41,486 nt of DNA from Nitrospiraceae bacterium (GTDB taxonomy: Bacteria > Nitrospirota > Nitrospiria > Nitrospirales > Nitrospiraceae): positions 1-41,486 of the forward strand of contig CAKKRK010000031.1 in assembly GCA_919902665.1 (NCBI GenBank). Direction: 5' to 3'. The notes beneath the pieces were generated by a model, which was given only the letters and a program-made list of their open reading frames with translations, did not search any database and was not told where the DNA came from. Of the stretch, positions 6,382 through 15,123 are shown one piece after another. Numbering within the stretch: the first letter of the stretch is position 1; each line of letters begins with the position of its first letter. The translations under genes were made by a program, and so were the position numbers.

Positions 6382-9270
6382 CTAGTTCTGATACGTCTCG
6401 ATCGGCGGACAGCTGCACACCAGATGGCGGTCGCCGTAGGCCTCGTCGATGCGGCTCACGCTCGGCCAGAACTTGCTGTTCCTCAGCCAGGGTGCGGGAA
6501 ATGCCGCTTGCTCCCGGGTATAGGGGCGATTCCACTCCGTCGCCGTGACGGCTGCCGCAGTGTGAGGTGCGTTTTTCAGCACATTGTTTGTTCGCGGCTG
6601 GCGCCCATCGACAATTTCTTGAATCTCTGCACGGATCAGAATGAGTGCTTCGCAGAACCGATCAAGTTCACTCTTGGCTTCGCTTTCCGTGGGTTCGATC
6701 ATGAGCGTGCCGGCTACCGGGAACGACACGGTTGGCGCATGGAAGCCGTAGTCCATCAATCGCTTGGCGACATCCATCGCTTCGACCCCGGCGCTCTCCT
6801 TGAATTCACGGAGATCCAGGATGAACTCGTGAGCCACCAATCCGGAATCGCCCCGATACAGAATGGGGTAATGTTTTTCCATCCGCTTGGCCATGTAGTT
6901 GGCATTGAGGATGGCCACCTGCGTGGCTTTGGTCAATCCGTCCCGCCCCATCAAGGCGATGTACACCCAGGAAATCGGAAGGATGCCCGGACTGCCGAAC
7001 GGGGCTGCCGAAACAGGGCCAATGGCCTGAGGCCCACCAAGCTTGACCACGGGATGCCCAGGAAGAAAGGGCACGAGATGCCGTGCCACTCCAATCGGTC
7101 CCACGCCAGGCCCTCCACCTCCATGGGGAATACAAAATGTCTTATGGAGGTTGAGATGGCAGACATCTGCTCCGATGTCGCCCAGCCGACAGAGGCCCAC
7201 CATGGCAGTCATATTGGCCCCGTCGATATAGACTTGACCGCCATGGGTATGGACGATTTGACAAATGCGCCGCACACTTGCTTCAAACACCCCGTGAGTT
7301 GATGGATAGGTGAGCATCAAGGCCGACAATCGGTCTCGATATTGAGCGGCCTTGGCTTCCAAGTCGGCGACATCCACGTTTCCGTTTCGATCACATGCGA
7401 TGACCACCACCGTCATGCCGACCATGGCGGCGCTAGCGGGATTCGTGCCGTGGGCTGATACGGGGATTAAGCAGACGTCTCGGTGTGTTTCTCCCTTCGC
7501 CCGGTGGTATGCCCGAATCATCATCAGGCCCGAATATTCGCCCTGTGACCCCGCGTTCGGTTGGAGCGAGAACGCTGCAAATCCGGCAATCTCAGACAAC
7601 CACGATTCGAGTTGTTCGAACAACGTCCGATAGCCACGTGTTTGCTCAGCTGGCGCGAAGGGGTGCAAACGAGCGAACTCCGGCCACGTGACCGGTAGCA
7701 TTTCCGTGGTGGCGTTCAGCTTCATGGTGCAGGAGCCCAGCGGGATCATGGAGTGGACAAGAGAAAGGTCCTTGGCCTGTAGTCTGTGGAGATAGCGGAG
7801 CATCTCGTGCTCGGAGTGGTAGCGATGGAAGACCTCATGCGTCAGGTATTTACTCGTCCTGGCCAAGGGGGACGCGTAGTTGAGATCGATGGTGTCAGCG
7901 AGATCGGAAAGACGGAACGGCAACTGGTCATGCCCGACGAAGATGTGCAGGAGACGGTACACTTCTTCCTCGGAGCTGACTTCATCGAGTGAAATGCCGA
8001 TGGAGCCGTCTTCATAGTGCCGGAAATTGACTCCGTGTTCGTTCGCCCTGGTCGCAATTTGATCGGCTTGAGCTTTAGGGACCGGTATCCGAACCGTATC
8101 GAAGAAGACTTTTGGCAATACGTCGAATCCAAGCCGACGCAGTCCTTCCGCCAATAGCAACGTAAGGCCGTGTACACGTTCGGCGATCCGACGCAACCCG
8201 TCTGGCCCGTGGTACACCGCATACATAGCGGCCATGACGGCCAACAAGACTTGGGCCGTGCAGATATTACTGGTGGCCTTCTCCCGCCGAATATGTTGCT
8301 CCCTCGTTTGAAGCGAAAGCCTGATGGCTGGTTTGCCGGTCACATCCCTCGAGACACCAACGAGGCGACCCGGCACCTGCCGTTTGTATTCCTCTCTGGT
8401 CGCCAGAAACGCAGCATGGGGTCCACCGAAGCCGATGGAAACACCGAAGCGCTGTGTCGAACCGACGGCAATGTCGGCGCCGAACTCCCCGGGCGAGCGG
8501 AGCAAGGTCAGGGCGAGAAGGTCAGTGGCAACCGCTACGAGAACACCGGCCTCATGCGCCTGCGTGACCAATGTGCTGAAATCACTTACATAGCCGTCCG
8601 TGGCCGGATACTGCAACAACAGGCCGCACAGCTGAGGACGCGAACAATCAACGGACGAGGCGACACCGGTCTTGATGACGATACCCAGAGGCTCGGCTCT
8701 GGTCTGCAACACCGCCAAGGTCTGTGGATGGCAGTCGTGCGAGACAAAGAATTCATTTCGTTCATCGCCGGTGTTACGGGCGATCGTGTAACACATCGCC
8801 ATCGCTTCGGCTGCAGCGGTCGCTTCATCCAACAGCGAGGCATTCGCCAGCGGGAGACCGGTCAAGTCCGCCACCATGGTCTGGAAGTTCACAAGCGCTT
8901 CTAAGCGGCCTTGTGAGATCTCGGCTTGGTATGGGGTGTATTGCGTATACCAAGCCGGGTTTTCTAGAATATTTCGCTGGATCACGCCCGGGGTGATGCA
9001 ATCGTAGTACCCCATGCCGATCAACGATCGATAGACCTTGTTTTGGGATGCGATGTCTTTCAGGCGGGCCAGGACGGCCTGCTCGCCGTCACCGGCTGGA
9101 ACGTCAAGAGCTCGCCGAAATCGAATATCAGGAGGAATGGCGTTATCGGTCAATGTGTCGAGCGACAGCAGGCCCAATGTGGCCAGCATCTCCTGAATAT
9201 CGGCATCTGTGGGACCTAGGTGCCGGTGAATAAAGTCGTCAGTCGGTTGGCGCCAATTCTGAGTGGTCAT
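6382..9270 (-). CDS. gcvP: glycine dehydrogenase (decarboxylating), glycine cleavage system P-protein
   Basis: A protein of 962 aa from the ATG at 9270 ([19 protein letters not shown]), the length usual for the single-chain P-protein; a frame-extended start at 9348 adds 26 atypical residues. The PLP enzyme decarboxylates glycine and passes the aminomethyl group to lipoyl GcvH. Motifs seen are [13 protein letters not shown] at the N-terminus, [11 protein letters not shown]-type text in the first half ([14 protein letters not shown]), [12 protein letters not shown], and the PLP lysine region [18 protein letters not shown] in the second half. Both the pseudo-catalytic and the catalytic halves are present. 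No gcvT, gcvH or lpd is in the window, so the other subunits are encoded elsewhere. I saw nothing like a glycine riboswitch in the roughly 290 bases upstream. Confidence 0.97.
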   Translation of the reverse strand: MTTQNWRQPTDDFIHRHLGPTDADIQEMLATLGLLSLDTLTDNAIPPDIRFRRALDVPAGDGEQAVLARLKDIASQNKVYRSLIGMGYYDCITPGVIQRNILENPAWYTQYTPYQAEISQGRLEALVNFQTMVADLTGLPLANASLLDEATAAAEAMAMCYTIARNTGDERNEFFVSHDCHPQTLAVLQTRAEPLGIVIKTGVASSVDCSRPQLCGLLLQYPATDGYVSDFSTLVTQAHEAGVLVAVATDLLALTLLRSPGEFGADIAVGSTQRFGVSIGFGGPHAAFLATREEYKRQVPGRLVGVSRDVTGKPAIRLSLQTREQHIRREKATSNICTAQVLLAVMAAMYAVYHGPDGLRRIAERVHGLTLLLAEGLRRLGFDVLPKVFFDTVRIPVPKAQADQIATRANEHGVNFRHYEDGSIGISLDEVSSEEEVYRLLHIFVGHDQLPFRLSDLADTIDLNYASPLARTSKYLTHEVFHRYHSEHEMLRYLHRLQAKDLSLVHSMIPLGSCTMKLNATTEMLPVTWPEFARLHPFAPAEQTRGYRTLFEQLESWLSEIAGFAAFSLQPNAGSQGEYSGLMMIRAYHRAKGETHRDVCLIPVSAHGTNPASAAMVGMTVVVIACDRNGNVDVADLEAKAAQYRDRLSALMLTYPSTHGVFEASVRRICQIVHTHGGQVYIDGANMTAMVGLCRLGDIGADVCHLNLHKTFCIPHGGGGPGVGPIGVARHLVPFLPGHPVVKLGGPQAIGPVSAAPFGSPGILPISWVYIALMGRDGLTKATQVAILNANYMAKRMEKHYPILYRGDSGLVAHEFILDLREFKESAGVEAMDVAKRLMDYGFHAPTVSFPVAGTLMIEPTESEAKSELDRFCEALILIRAEIQEIVDGRQPRTNNVLKNAPHTAAAVTATEWNRPYTREQAAFPAPWLRNSKFWPSVSRIDEAYGDRHLVCSCPPIETYQN

Positions 9271-9565
9271 GAAGTCAGCTACCCTCTGTTCAGGTCGGAG
9301 AGAATTTGGTTGCGTGGTGCCGCCTGTCAATCGCGGGCAGGGTACCATGGCATCAGCCCTTTTCCAAGAGACCAGGCCCGCTTTTCGGAGATGTTTTCGT
9401 GGTCATGACAATTGCTGCGTGGCGAGGAGGCCTTATCTGAAATAGCCCTCGGGCTCGGCACGTGCTCCGCGGAGTACATCGGCCTGCAGCGCCGTCGGCT
9501 TTGATTGCTTTTCACATAATTCACGCTATTGTTACCTCATAATCTTCAGTCCGGAGAGCTGACCT

Positions 9566-10219
9566 ATGGTCGCCACGAAGCAGGGGACCGATGAGAGAAC
9601 CGAGAAGCGAGCGCCGCCACACTTCTCGATGGTAAAAGCCATCGTCATTCTCTTTGTGCTGGGCACCACAGTGGCTATCGGATACGCAGGGTACGTGATT
9701 TTCAAGGATCAGAATCCGGTCAACAAGTTTCTGGCTCCCCATCTACCGACAAGTCAGCCCAGCGTGGTTCTCACAGATTCGCAGGTGAAGCCCTTCCAGT
9801 CCGATGTCCGTCTGACTCGTGAAGGGATCGACCATCTTCTCAACGCACTCGACGAAGCTGTTCGACGAAAGGATGTCGACGGCGTCCTGCGCCATATTGC
9901 TTACGACGCGACTATCACCATTCATCTAAAACAAGGCCCGCAACAACAGATGGCCATGCTGACGCGGGAAGATTACCGGAAGACTCTCGCCATGAGTTTC
10001 GCCTTTCCCAGCGCCCACGACTTCACTCGTACGAATACGTCTGTGTCGTTGGCCATCGATGAACGGAGCGCGAAAGTCTCCTTCAAGTCGACTGAGACGC
10101 TTCGCCAGGCCAATCGAGAATTCAAAACGGAAGGCGAGGAAGCGTTGGTCTTCACGATCCGCGATGGCAAGCCCATGATTACCTCTCTAGAACAGACTTT
10201 CCCCGGCGATTCGACCTAA
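9566..10219 (+). CDS. membrane-anchored NTF2-like (SnoaL-type) domain protein
   Basis: A protein of 217 aa with CGGAG upstream of the ATG. After a short charged cytoplasmic tail comes one transmembrane segment (about 28-50, AIVILFVLGTTVAIGYAGYV). A linker then leads to a C-terminal domain (about 90-215) with the helix-helix-strand pattern of NTF2/SnoaL folds: ALDEAVRRKDVDGVLRHIAY, then ATITIH, ending in a sheet (AKVSFKSTETLRQ, EEALVFTIRDGKPMITSLEQ). The domain should face the periplasm, so this may be a binding or sensing protein. It lies immediately upstream of a two-component system and a DegP protease on the same strand. A shared envelope-stress role is inference; no catalytic residues are evident. 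Confidence 0.65.
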   Translation: MVATKQGTDERTEKRAPPHFSMVKAIVILFVLGTTVAIGYAGYVIFKDQNPVNKFLAPHLPTSQPSVVLTDSQVKPFQSDVRLTREGIDHLLNALDEAVRRKDVDGVLRHIAYDATITIHLKQGPQQQMAMLTREDYRKTLAMSFAFPSAHDFTRTNTSVSLAIDERSAKVSFKSTETLRQANREFKTEGEEALVFTIRDGKPMITSLEQTFPGDST

Positions 10220-10274
10220 CCGCTTCGTGACGAGTGAGAGCCACGGTACGCTTCAAGATTCACAGCCATCGGTC

Positions 10275-10283
10275 TGGTATAAT
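10275..10283 (+). promoter_or_regulatory. extended -10 promoter of the response regulator gene
   Basis: TGGTATAAT is a perfect -10 with the TGn extension. The -35 region is poor, as expected for extended -10 promoters. The predicted start near 10290 leaves a leader of about 25 bases before the ATG at 10316. Confidence 0.6.
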
Positions 10284-10315
10284 CACCCCGCTGCTCAATA
10301 TTTGTTGGGGTGTGT

Positions 10316-10987
10316 ATGCGTGTGCTTGTCATAGAAGATGAAACCAAAGTCGGTTGTTTTATTAAGCGGGCGCTCGAAGAAGAGAGCTATGCCGTCGATC
10401 TCTTTGAGGACGGAGCCAAGGGATTAGAGATGGCCCTGGCGACCAACTATGACCTCCTGGTCGTCGACGTGATGCTGCCCTCCATGTCTGGTCTGGATGT
10501 GCTGAAGAATATTCGTCGCGAACGGGTCCACACACCGGTGCTGATTCTCTCGGCGCAATCCCAGATCGACCAGCGGGTCAAAGGATTGGATGCCGGCGCC
10601 GATGATTACCTGACCAAACCGTTCGCGATCGATGAACTCTTGGCGCGTGTTCGAGCCCTGTTGCGTCGTGGAGCATCCGAAAGCCCCGGAATTCTACAGG
10701 TGGATGATCTGATGCTCAACCCAGCAACCCGTGATGTCACCCGGGGTGGGCAACGCATCGATTTGACGCTGAAAGAGTATGCGTTACTTGAATATCTGAT
10801 GCGTCACACCGGCCGCGTCCTCACTCGGCCCATGATCTCCGAACATGTGTGGAATCAAGATTTCGACACCTTTACGAACGTCATCGATGTCTATGTGAAC
10901 TACCTTCGAAACAAAATCGATCGAGGCCGAACCAAGAAACTGATCCATACCATTCGGGGTAGCGGGTATATGCTGAAGGCCGACTAG
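10316..10987 (+). CDS. OmpR/PhoB-family response regulator
   Basis: A protein of 223 aa from the ATG at 10316, with GGGGT just upstream; a GTG two codons earlier is possible but less well spaced. The receiver domain has the acidic pocket (VIEDE), phospho-acceptor Asp51 (LLVVDVMLPSMSG), the switch Ser (LILSAQS) and Lys in DDYLTKPF. The C-terminal winged helix (about 125-220) has the family pattern LTLKEYALLEYLMRHTGRVL and ends VIDVYVNYLRNKI...IHTIRGSGYML. It is paired with the histidine kinase starting 93 bases downstream and with degP after that. The DNA target may be the TTAAT direct repeat before degP, since this family binds tandem half-sites 10-11 bases apart. Confidence 0.93.
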   Translation: MRVLVIEDETKVGCFIKRALEEESYAVDLFEDGAKGLEMALATNYDLLVVDVMLPSMSGLDVLKNIRRERVHTPVLILSAQSQIDQRVKGLDAGADDYLTKPFAIDELLARVRALLRRGASESPGILQVDDLMLNPATRDVTRGGQRIDLTLKEYALLEYLMRHTGRVLTRPMISEHVWNQDFDTFTNVIDVYVNYLRNKIDRGRTKKLIHTIRGSGYMLKAD

Positions 10988-11080
10988 CGTGAACCTGACA
11001 CAAGCCCCGCGCGTACCCAGTGACTTGAGGCGCAGCGAACCAACAGCACGACGTCGTCACCACCGAGCAGGAGCTGATCC

Positions 11081-12484
11081 ATGCCGCTACGCGTCCGGCT
11101 GACCCTGTGGTATGGGACCGCCCTAGCCCTGGTCTTGATCATTTTCTCTGTAGTGCTGTACGTCATTACGGCGAGAAGTCTCCGCGACACAGTCGATGAA
11201 TCGTTGGAAGATACGGCCATGACGGCAGTGCGGTCGCTCGAAGAGCGAGGATTTCTTCCACTGATCAACGAAGAGGAACTGCTCTCGCAATTTCCAGAGC
11301 TGACGCGAATCGATAAGTTTTTCCAGATCTTCAGCCCCTCTGGCACGATCACGATCCGTTCTCCGAATATCAAACAACACGAAGTTCCGCTGAGCCGAAC
11401 CGCCCTTGATGCCACGTTTGCCGGACAGAAAATTTTTGAGTCGGCTAAGTATCCCAAGGAGCCTCCGTTGAGGCTGATTTCCGTGCCGATCGTGTATCGA
11501 GGCAATCTCCTGTACATCGTGCAGGTCGGTACGTCGATGGAATCGGTTGGAGAGACACTCCAGCGCTTCCTGGTGCTGCTGGTTGTGGCAATCCCCATCG
11601 CCCTGGCTGTGTCTCTGGCAGGGGGATGGTTCTTGGCGGGACGCGCGTTACGGCCTGTCGATAAGATTACCCTTGCAGCGCAGCGCATTGCCGCTGGGGA
11701 CTTGAGTCAACGCCTGAGCATGCCGGCGGCTCACGACGAAATCGGCCGCCTGGCCGCCACCTTCAACAATATGATTGGCCGGCTGGATACGTCGTTTCGC
11801 CAGATTCGTCAATTCACCAGCGATGCCTCGCATGAGTTGCGGACTCCTCTGACGGTGATGAAAGGCGAAACAGACCTGGTGCTGCGGCGACCTCGTTTGC
11901 TCGACGACTATAAATCGGTGCTGGAGAGCAATCTGGAAGAAATCGATCGAATGACGCGAATCGTCGACGAACTGTTGTTTCTCTCACGTGCCGACATGGG
12001 TGAAGTCAGAGTGGAGTCGCTGCCTGTCGCCATGGAGTCGCTGGTGGAGGATATTCATCGTCAGGCCAAGTTGCTTGCGCAGGACCGCAATATCGAAGTT
12101 CTGCTGGGAACCATCATGCCAGTGGTGGTTCAGGGCGACGACTTGCGGCTTCGTGAACTGCTGCTCAATCTCGTCGAAAATGCGATGAAGTATTCGTATT
12201 CCGGTGGCAAGGTCGAGATCGCGCTGTTGAATGACGGTCGGGAGGCCAGGCTGTCGGTGACAGACTATGGGATCGGCATCGCCCCTGCCGATCATAAGAA
12301 GATTTTCCAACGCTTCTTCCGCACCGACGTTGCCCGAGGCCATACCAAGAAGGGGACGGGTCTCGGCCTCGCCATCTGTGCCTGGATCGCGGAACTGCAC
12401 AAGGGCCGGATAGAAGTCAAAAGCGATCTCGGCCAGGGATCAGCGTTCACGGTTGTCTTACCGCTCGCTCACCCCACTGCTTAG
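11081..12484 (+). CDS. membrane sensor histidine kinase (HAMP-HisKA-HATPase)
   Basis: A protein of 467 aa. Transmembrane helix 1 is at about 10-30, a periplasmic sensor region of about 130 residues follows, and helix 2 is at about 162-184. A HAMP linker comes next (RALRPVDKITLAAQRIAAGD). The HisKA helix holds phospho-acceptor His251 (SDASHELRTPLTVMKGE). The ATPase domain has the N box LLLNLVENAMKYS (Asn367), G1 DYGIGIA and G2 GTGLGLAI. The family resembles the heavy-metal/CusS-QseC type; the signal is unknown. It follows its response regulator by 93 bases and precedes degP, a common arrangement for envelope-stress sensing. Confidence 0.93.
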   Translation: MPLRVRLTLWYGTALALVLIIFSVVLYVITARSLRDTVDESLEDTAMTAVRSLEERGFLPLINEEELLSQFPELTRIDKFFQIFSPSGTITIRSPNIKQHEVPLSRTALDATFAGQKIFESAKYPKEPPLRLISVPIVYRGNLLYIVQVGTSMESVGETLQRFLVLLVVAIPIALAVSLAGGWFLAGRALRPVDKITLAAQRIAAGDLSQRLSMPAAHDEIGRLAATFNNMIGRLDTSFRQIRQFTSDASHELRTPLTVMKGETDLVLRRPRLLDDYKSVLESNLEEIDRMTRIVDELLFLSRADMGEVRVESLPVAMESLVEDIHRQAKLLAQDRNIEVLLGTIMPVVVQGDDLRLRELLLNLVENAMKYSYSGGKVEIALLNDGREARLSVTDYGIGIAPADHKKIFQRFFRTDVARGHTKKGTGLGLAICAWIAELHKGRIEVKSDLGQGSAFTVVLPLAHPTA

Positions 12485-12489
12485 TGAAC

Positions 12490-12506
12490 TTTAATCGTTG
12501 GTTAAT
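12490..12506 (+). promoter_or_regulatory. direct-repeat response-regulator box upstream of degP
   Basis: TTTAAT (12490-12495), five bases, then GTTAAT (12501-12506): TTAAT repeated with an 11-base period in the gap between the kinase gene and degP. The layout matches the PmrA/QseB box, written YTTAAK-N5-YTTAAK, apart from G at the first base of the second half. A weak -10-like TATGTT follows at 12528-12533. Binding by the adjacent regulator is inference. Confidence 0.45.
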
Positions 12507-12616
12507 CTCGTTCTCATCCCAGGTTGTTATGTTCCTTGCAACTGCAAGGCAGGGGTTACCCGATCGTAAGAACTAGGAATCACGGGTTTCCAATCAACCA
12601 GCCTATGGGAGGGTAT

Positions 12617-14107
12617 ATGTCATCACATCTGCGTAGGAAAGTCGGTTCCGCGATTGGAATCGGTCTCATGAGTGGGGTCCTGGTTTGGGGTGGGTACTTG
12701 TTTAGTGGGTCCCAGGCATCCAGTGCGCCGACTTCAACTCCAGCGGCCGCGGTCATCACCACTCCCGCGAACGGGTTCACGGACGTCGCAAGGCAAGTTA
12801 CACCAGCGGTTGTCAATATTACGACGGTCATGACTGAAAGGGTTTCGGACGGATCACTTCTCCCCGATGAACTACGAGACCGTATGGAGGAATTTTTCGG
12901 CAAACCCTTCGACCCACGGCGTCGGGGGCCGCAACCTCCCGGGGAATATCGAGGACCTCGACGGGGTCAGGGATCAGGCGTGATCATCTCTGCTGACGGA
13001 TATGTTTTGACCAACAATCATGTGATTGACAAGGCTCATGAAGTACGCGTCACTCTTCCCGACAAGCGGGAATTCAAGGGCAAGATTATTGGAGCTGATC
13101 CGAAGAGCGACCTCGCTGTGGTCAAGATCAACGCCAGCAGTCTTCCCGCCATACCATGGGGCGATGCGTCACAACTGCAGGTCGGTGAGTATGTCTTGGC
13201 GGTCGGCAATCCCTTCGGGTTGAATTCCACCGTGACGCTCGGGATCGTCAGCGCTGTTGGCCGCGGCCATATGGGGATCACGCAGTATGAAGACTTTATT
13301 CAAACGGATGCCGCCATTAACCCTGGTAACTCAGGCGGCGCATTGGTAAACACCAGAGGTGAGCTCGTCGGTATTAATACGGCCATCTTTTCGCAGACGG
13401 GTGGGTATCAGGGAGTCGGCTTTGCGGTCTCAACAACAATGGCCAAGCCGATCTATGAGAGCCTTGTCAAGACCGGTAAGGTGGTCCGAGGGTATCTGGG
13501 GATCGGTCTTCAAGACTTGAACCAGGATCTGGCAAAGTCTTTCAGTATGAAGGATTCGAAAGGCGCCTTGGTGAGCGAGGTCAAGGAAGACAGCCCGGCT
13601 GACCAAGCTGGACTTAAGCAGGGCGATGTGATCATTGAGTATCAGGGGATCCTGATTGAGGATGGTGTCGCACTGCAACGGATGGTCACCAGGACTCCAG
13701 TCGGCAGCAAGGTCCCGGTGAAGGTCATGCGCGATGGGCGCGCGCGTGATCTGACCGTGCGAATCGGAGAGCAACCGGAGCTGGAGAAAGTTGCAAAGAA
13801 GGTAGAAAGTGGTGAACATGACTACGCCTTGGCCGGTCTGTCTGTCGAGGATTTGAATCAGAACACCGCGCGCGAGTTGGGCATCAAAGGAAAGGCTCAG
13901 GGAGTCGTCGTGACGAGCATTGATCCGGACAGCGGTGCGGAAAAGGCCGGACTCGTACCTGGTGATGTCATTCAAGAGGTCAATCGGAGGCCGGTCAAGT
14001 CCGTAAAGGAATTTGAAAAGGTGTCTTCAGATTTGAAGAAGGGGGACAGCATCCTGATGTTGATCAACCGCCGTGGGGGATCACTGTTTCTGTCAGCGAA
14101 GATCTAA
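12617..14107 (+). CDS. degP: periplasmic Do-like serine protease (DegP/HtrA/MucD family)
   Basis: A protein of 496 aa from the ATG at 12617, with GGGAGGG directly upstream; the frame stays open to 12524 but lacks a better site. The N-terminus is a signal or anchor segment (GSAIGIGLMSGVLVWGGYLF). The trypsin-like domain has His135 (LTNNHVID), Asp165 (SDLAVVK) and Ser239 (NPGNSGGAL), and is followed by two PDZ domains (GYLGIGLQDLNQ from about 295; YALAGLSVEDLNQ from about 400). A basic, proline-rich loop (about 97-117, RRRGPQPPGEYRGPRRG) precedes the first catalytic strand. It degrades or refolds damaged envelope proteins. It lies downstream of a two-component system that may control it. A bidirectional terminator follows. 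The symbol could equally be mucD or htrA. Confidence 0.95.
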   Translation: MSSHLRRKVGSAIGIGLMSGVLVWGGYLFSGSQASSAPTSTPAAAVITTPANGFTDVARQVTPAVVNITTVMTERVSDGSLLPDELRDRMEEFFGKPFDPRRRGPQPPGEYRGPRRGQGSGVIISADGYVLTNNHVIDKAHEVRVTLPDKREFKGKIIGADPKSDLAVVKINASSLPAIPWGDASQLQVGEYVLAVGNPFGLNSTVTLGIVSAVGRGHMGITQYEDFIQTDAAINPGNSGGALVNTRGELVGINTAIFSQTGGYQGVGFAVSTTMAKPIYESLVKTGKVVRGYLGIGLQDLNQDLAKSFSMKDSKGALVSEVKEDSPADQAGLKQGDVIIEYQGILIEDGVALQRMVTRTPVGSKVPVKVMRDGRARDLTVRIGEQPELEKVAKKVESGEHDYALAGLSVEDLNQNTARELGIKGKAQGVVVTSIDPDSGAEKAGLVPGDVIQEVNRRPVKSVKEFEKVSSDLKKGDSILMLINRRGGSLFLSAKI

Positions 14108-14131
14108 CATCGTGTCCTCGGTTTCAAACAG

Positions 14132-14166
14132 AAGGGGAACGGGTATCAATCCGTTCCCCTTTCTCT
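14132..14166. terminator. bidirectional rho-independent terminator between degP and purU
   Basis: AAGGGGAACGG (14132-14142) pairs with CCGTTCCCCTT (14151-14161) around an eight-base loop. Pyrimidine-rich TTCTCTTCTG follows on the plus strand and TTCTGTTTG on the minus strand. It sits between the convergent genes degP and purU. Confidence 0.8.
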
Positions 14167-14192
14167 TCTGCTATTGTTGGATCGTCACCGAT

Positions 14193-15059
14193 TCAATCAA
14201 ACACGACCGTCTTTCGGCCGTAGACTAACACACGCCGTTCGATGTGTCGCCGCACGGCGCGCGCCAGCACGACTTCCTCTAAGTCGCGTCCTTTCCGTAC
14301 GAGATCGTCCACGGTATCTCGATGTCCGATGCGAATCACGTCTTGTTCGATGATCGGCCCTTCATCCAAATCTTGGGTCGCGTAGTGCGCCGTCGTCCCA
14401 ATGATCTTGACGCCGCGGTCGTAGGCCTGCCGGTAGGGATTGGCTCCGATAAAGGCCGGCAGAAAGGAATGGTGAATGTTGATGACTGGGCAACCGACCT
14501 GAACCAAAAACTCCGCAGTGAGGATTTGCATATAGCGAGCCATCACCACGAGCTCCACCCGGTGCTCTTTCAGGAGCGCTAAGACCTGTTGTTCCTGCTG
14601 CGGTTTGGTCTCTTTGGTCACGGGATAGACGGCGAATGGAATCTTGAAGAGCTCTGCCCAACTCGCGCAGGTGTCGTGATTCGAGACGATGACGGGAATA
14701 TCGATGTGCAGTTCGTCTCGGCGGTGCCGCTGGAGGAGGTCGGCGAGACAGTGATCTTGTTTCGAGACTAGCAGACCAACGCGTGTTCGTCGGCTGGACG
14801 GATACACTTCACAGCGCATCTCATACACTTTCGCGATGGGAGCAAAGGCAGCCGGAATGTCGTCTGGTGGGATCTGGAATCCCTCCGTGGCGAACTCCAT
14901 TCGCATCAGAAAATCGTTCGTGTCCTTGTCAGTGTGATGGTCCGAATCCAGGATGTTGCCGCCGAAATCATGAATGAATCCCGACACGCGTGCCACGATG
15001 CCTCTACGGTCTTTGCAATGGATCAACAGAATGATCGAATCTTTTCCCTGTGCCGACAT
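14193..15059 (-). CDS. purU: formyltetrahydrofolate deformylase
   Basis: A protein of 288 aa, the normal family length. It hydrolyses 10-formyl-THF to formate and THF, balancing one-carbon pools; the formate can feed PurT. An N-terminal ACT domain (about 1-85: IILLIHCKDRRGIVARVSGF) is followed by the formyltransferase domain. Catalytic residues are in INIHHSFLPAFIGANPY (His, with the Asn equivalent upstream in YMQILT) and DLDEGPIIEQDV (Asp). It starts 64 bases after the rimO stop on the same strand and probably shares its transcript. It ends at the bidirectional terminator shared with degP. Confidence 0.93.
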   Translation of the reverse strand: MSAQGKDSIILLIHCKDRRGIVARVSGFIHDFGGNILDSDHHTDKDTNDFLMRMEFATEGFQIPPDDIPAAFAPIAKVYEMRCEVYPSSRRTRVGLLVSKQDHCLADLLQRHRRDELHIDIPVIVSNHDTCASWAELFKIPFAVYPVTKETKPQQEQQVLALLKEHRVELVVMARYMQILTAEFLVQVGCPVINIHHSFLPAFIGANPYRQAYDRGVKIIGTTAHYATQDLDEGPIIEQDVIRIGHRDTVDDLVRKGRDLEEVVLARAVRRHIERRVLVYGRKTVVFD

Positions 15060-15123
15060 CGGTGGTTACTCCTCTGTTGGTGGTTGCAGTGAGTGTAGTA
15101 GGAGTGGCAAGGAGCCGCACGTC

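Noticed and set aside
6364-7302. Long plus-strand open frame (312 codons) antisense to gcvP
   Set aside because: It lies inside the unambiguous gcvP gene, has no ribosome site and its translation is Arg/His-rich without domain character.
9271-9565. Possible glycine riboswitch upstream of gcvP
   Set aside because: The region was read on the minus strand for tandem glycine-aptamer features and none were recognisable; short GC hairpins there are not specific.
10984-11688. Minus-strand open frame of 234 codons opposite the histidine kinase
   Set aside because: It is antisense to the transmembrane and sensor part of the kinase, with Ser/Arg-rich shadow composition and no start signal.
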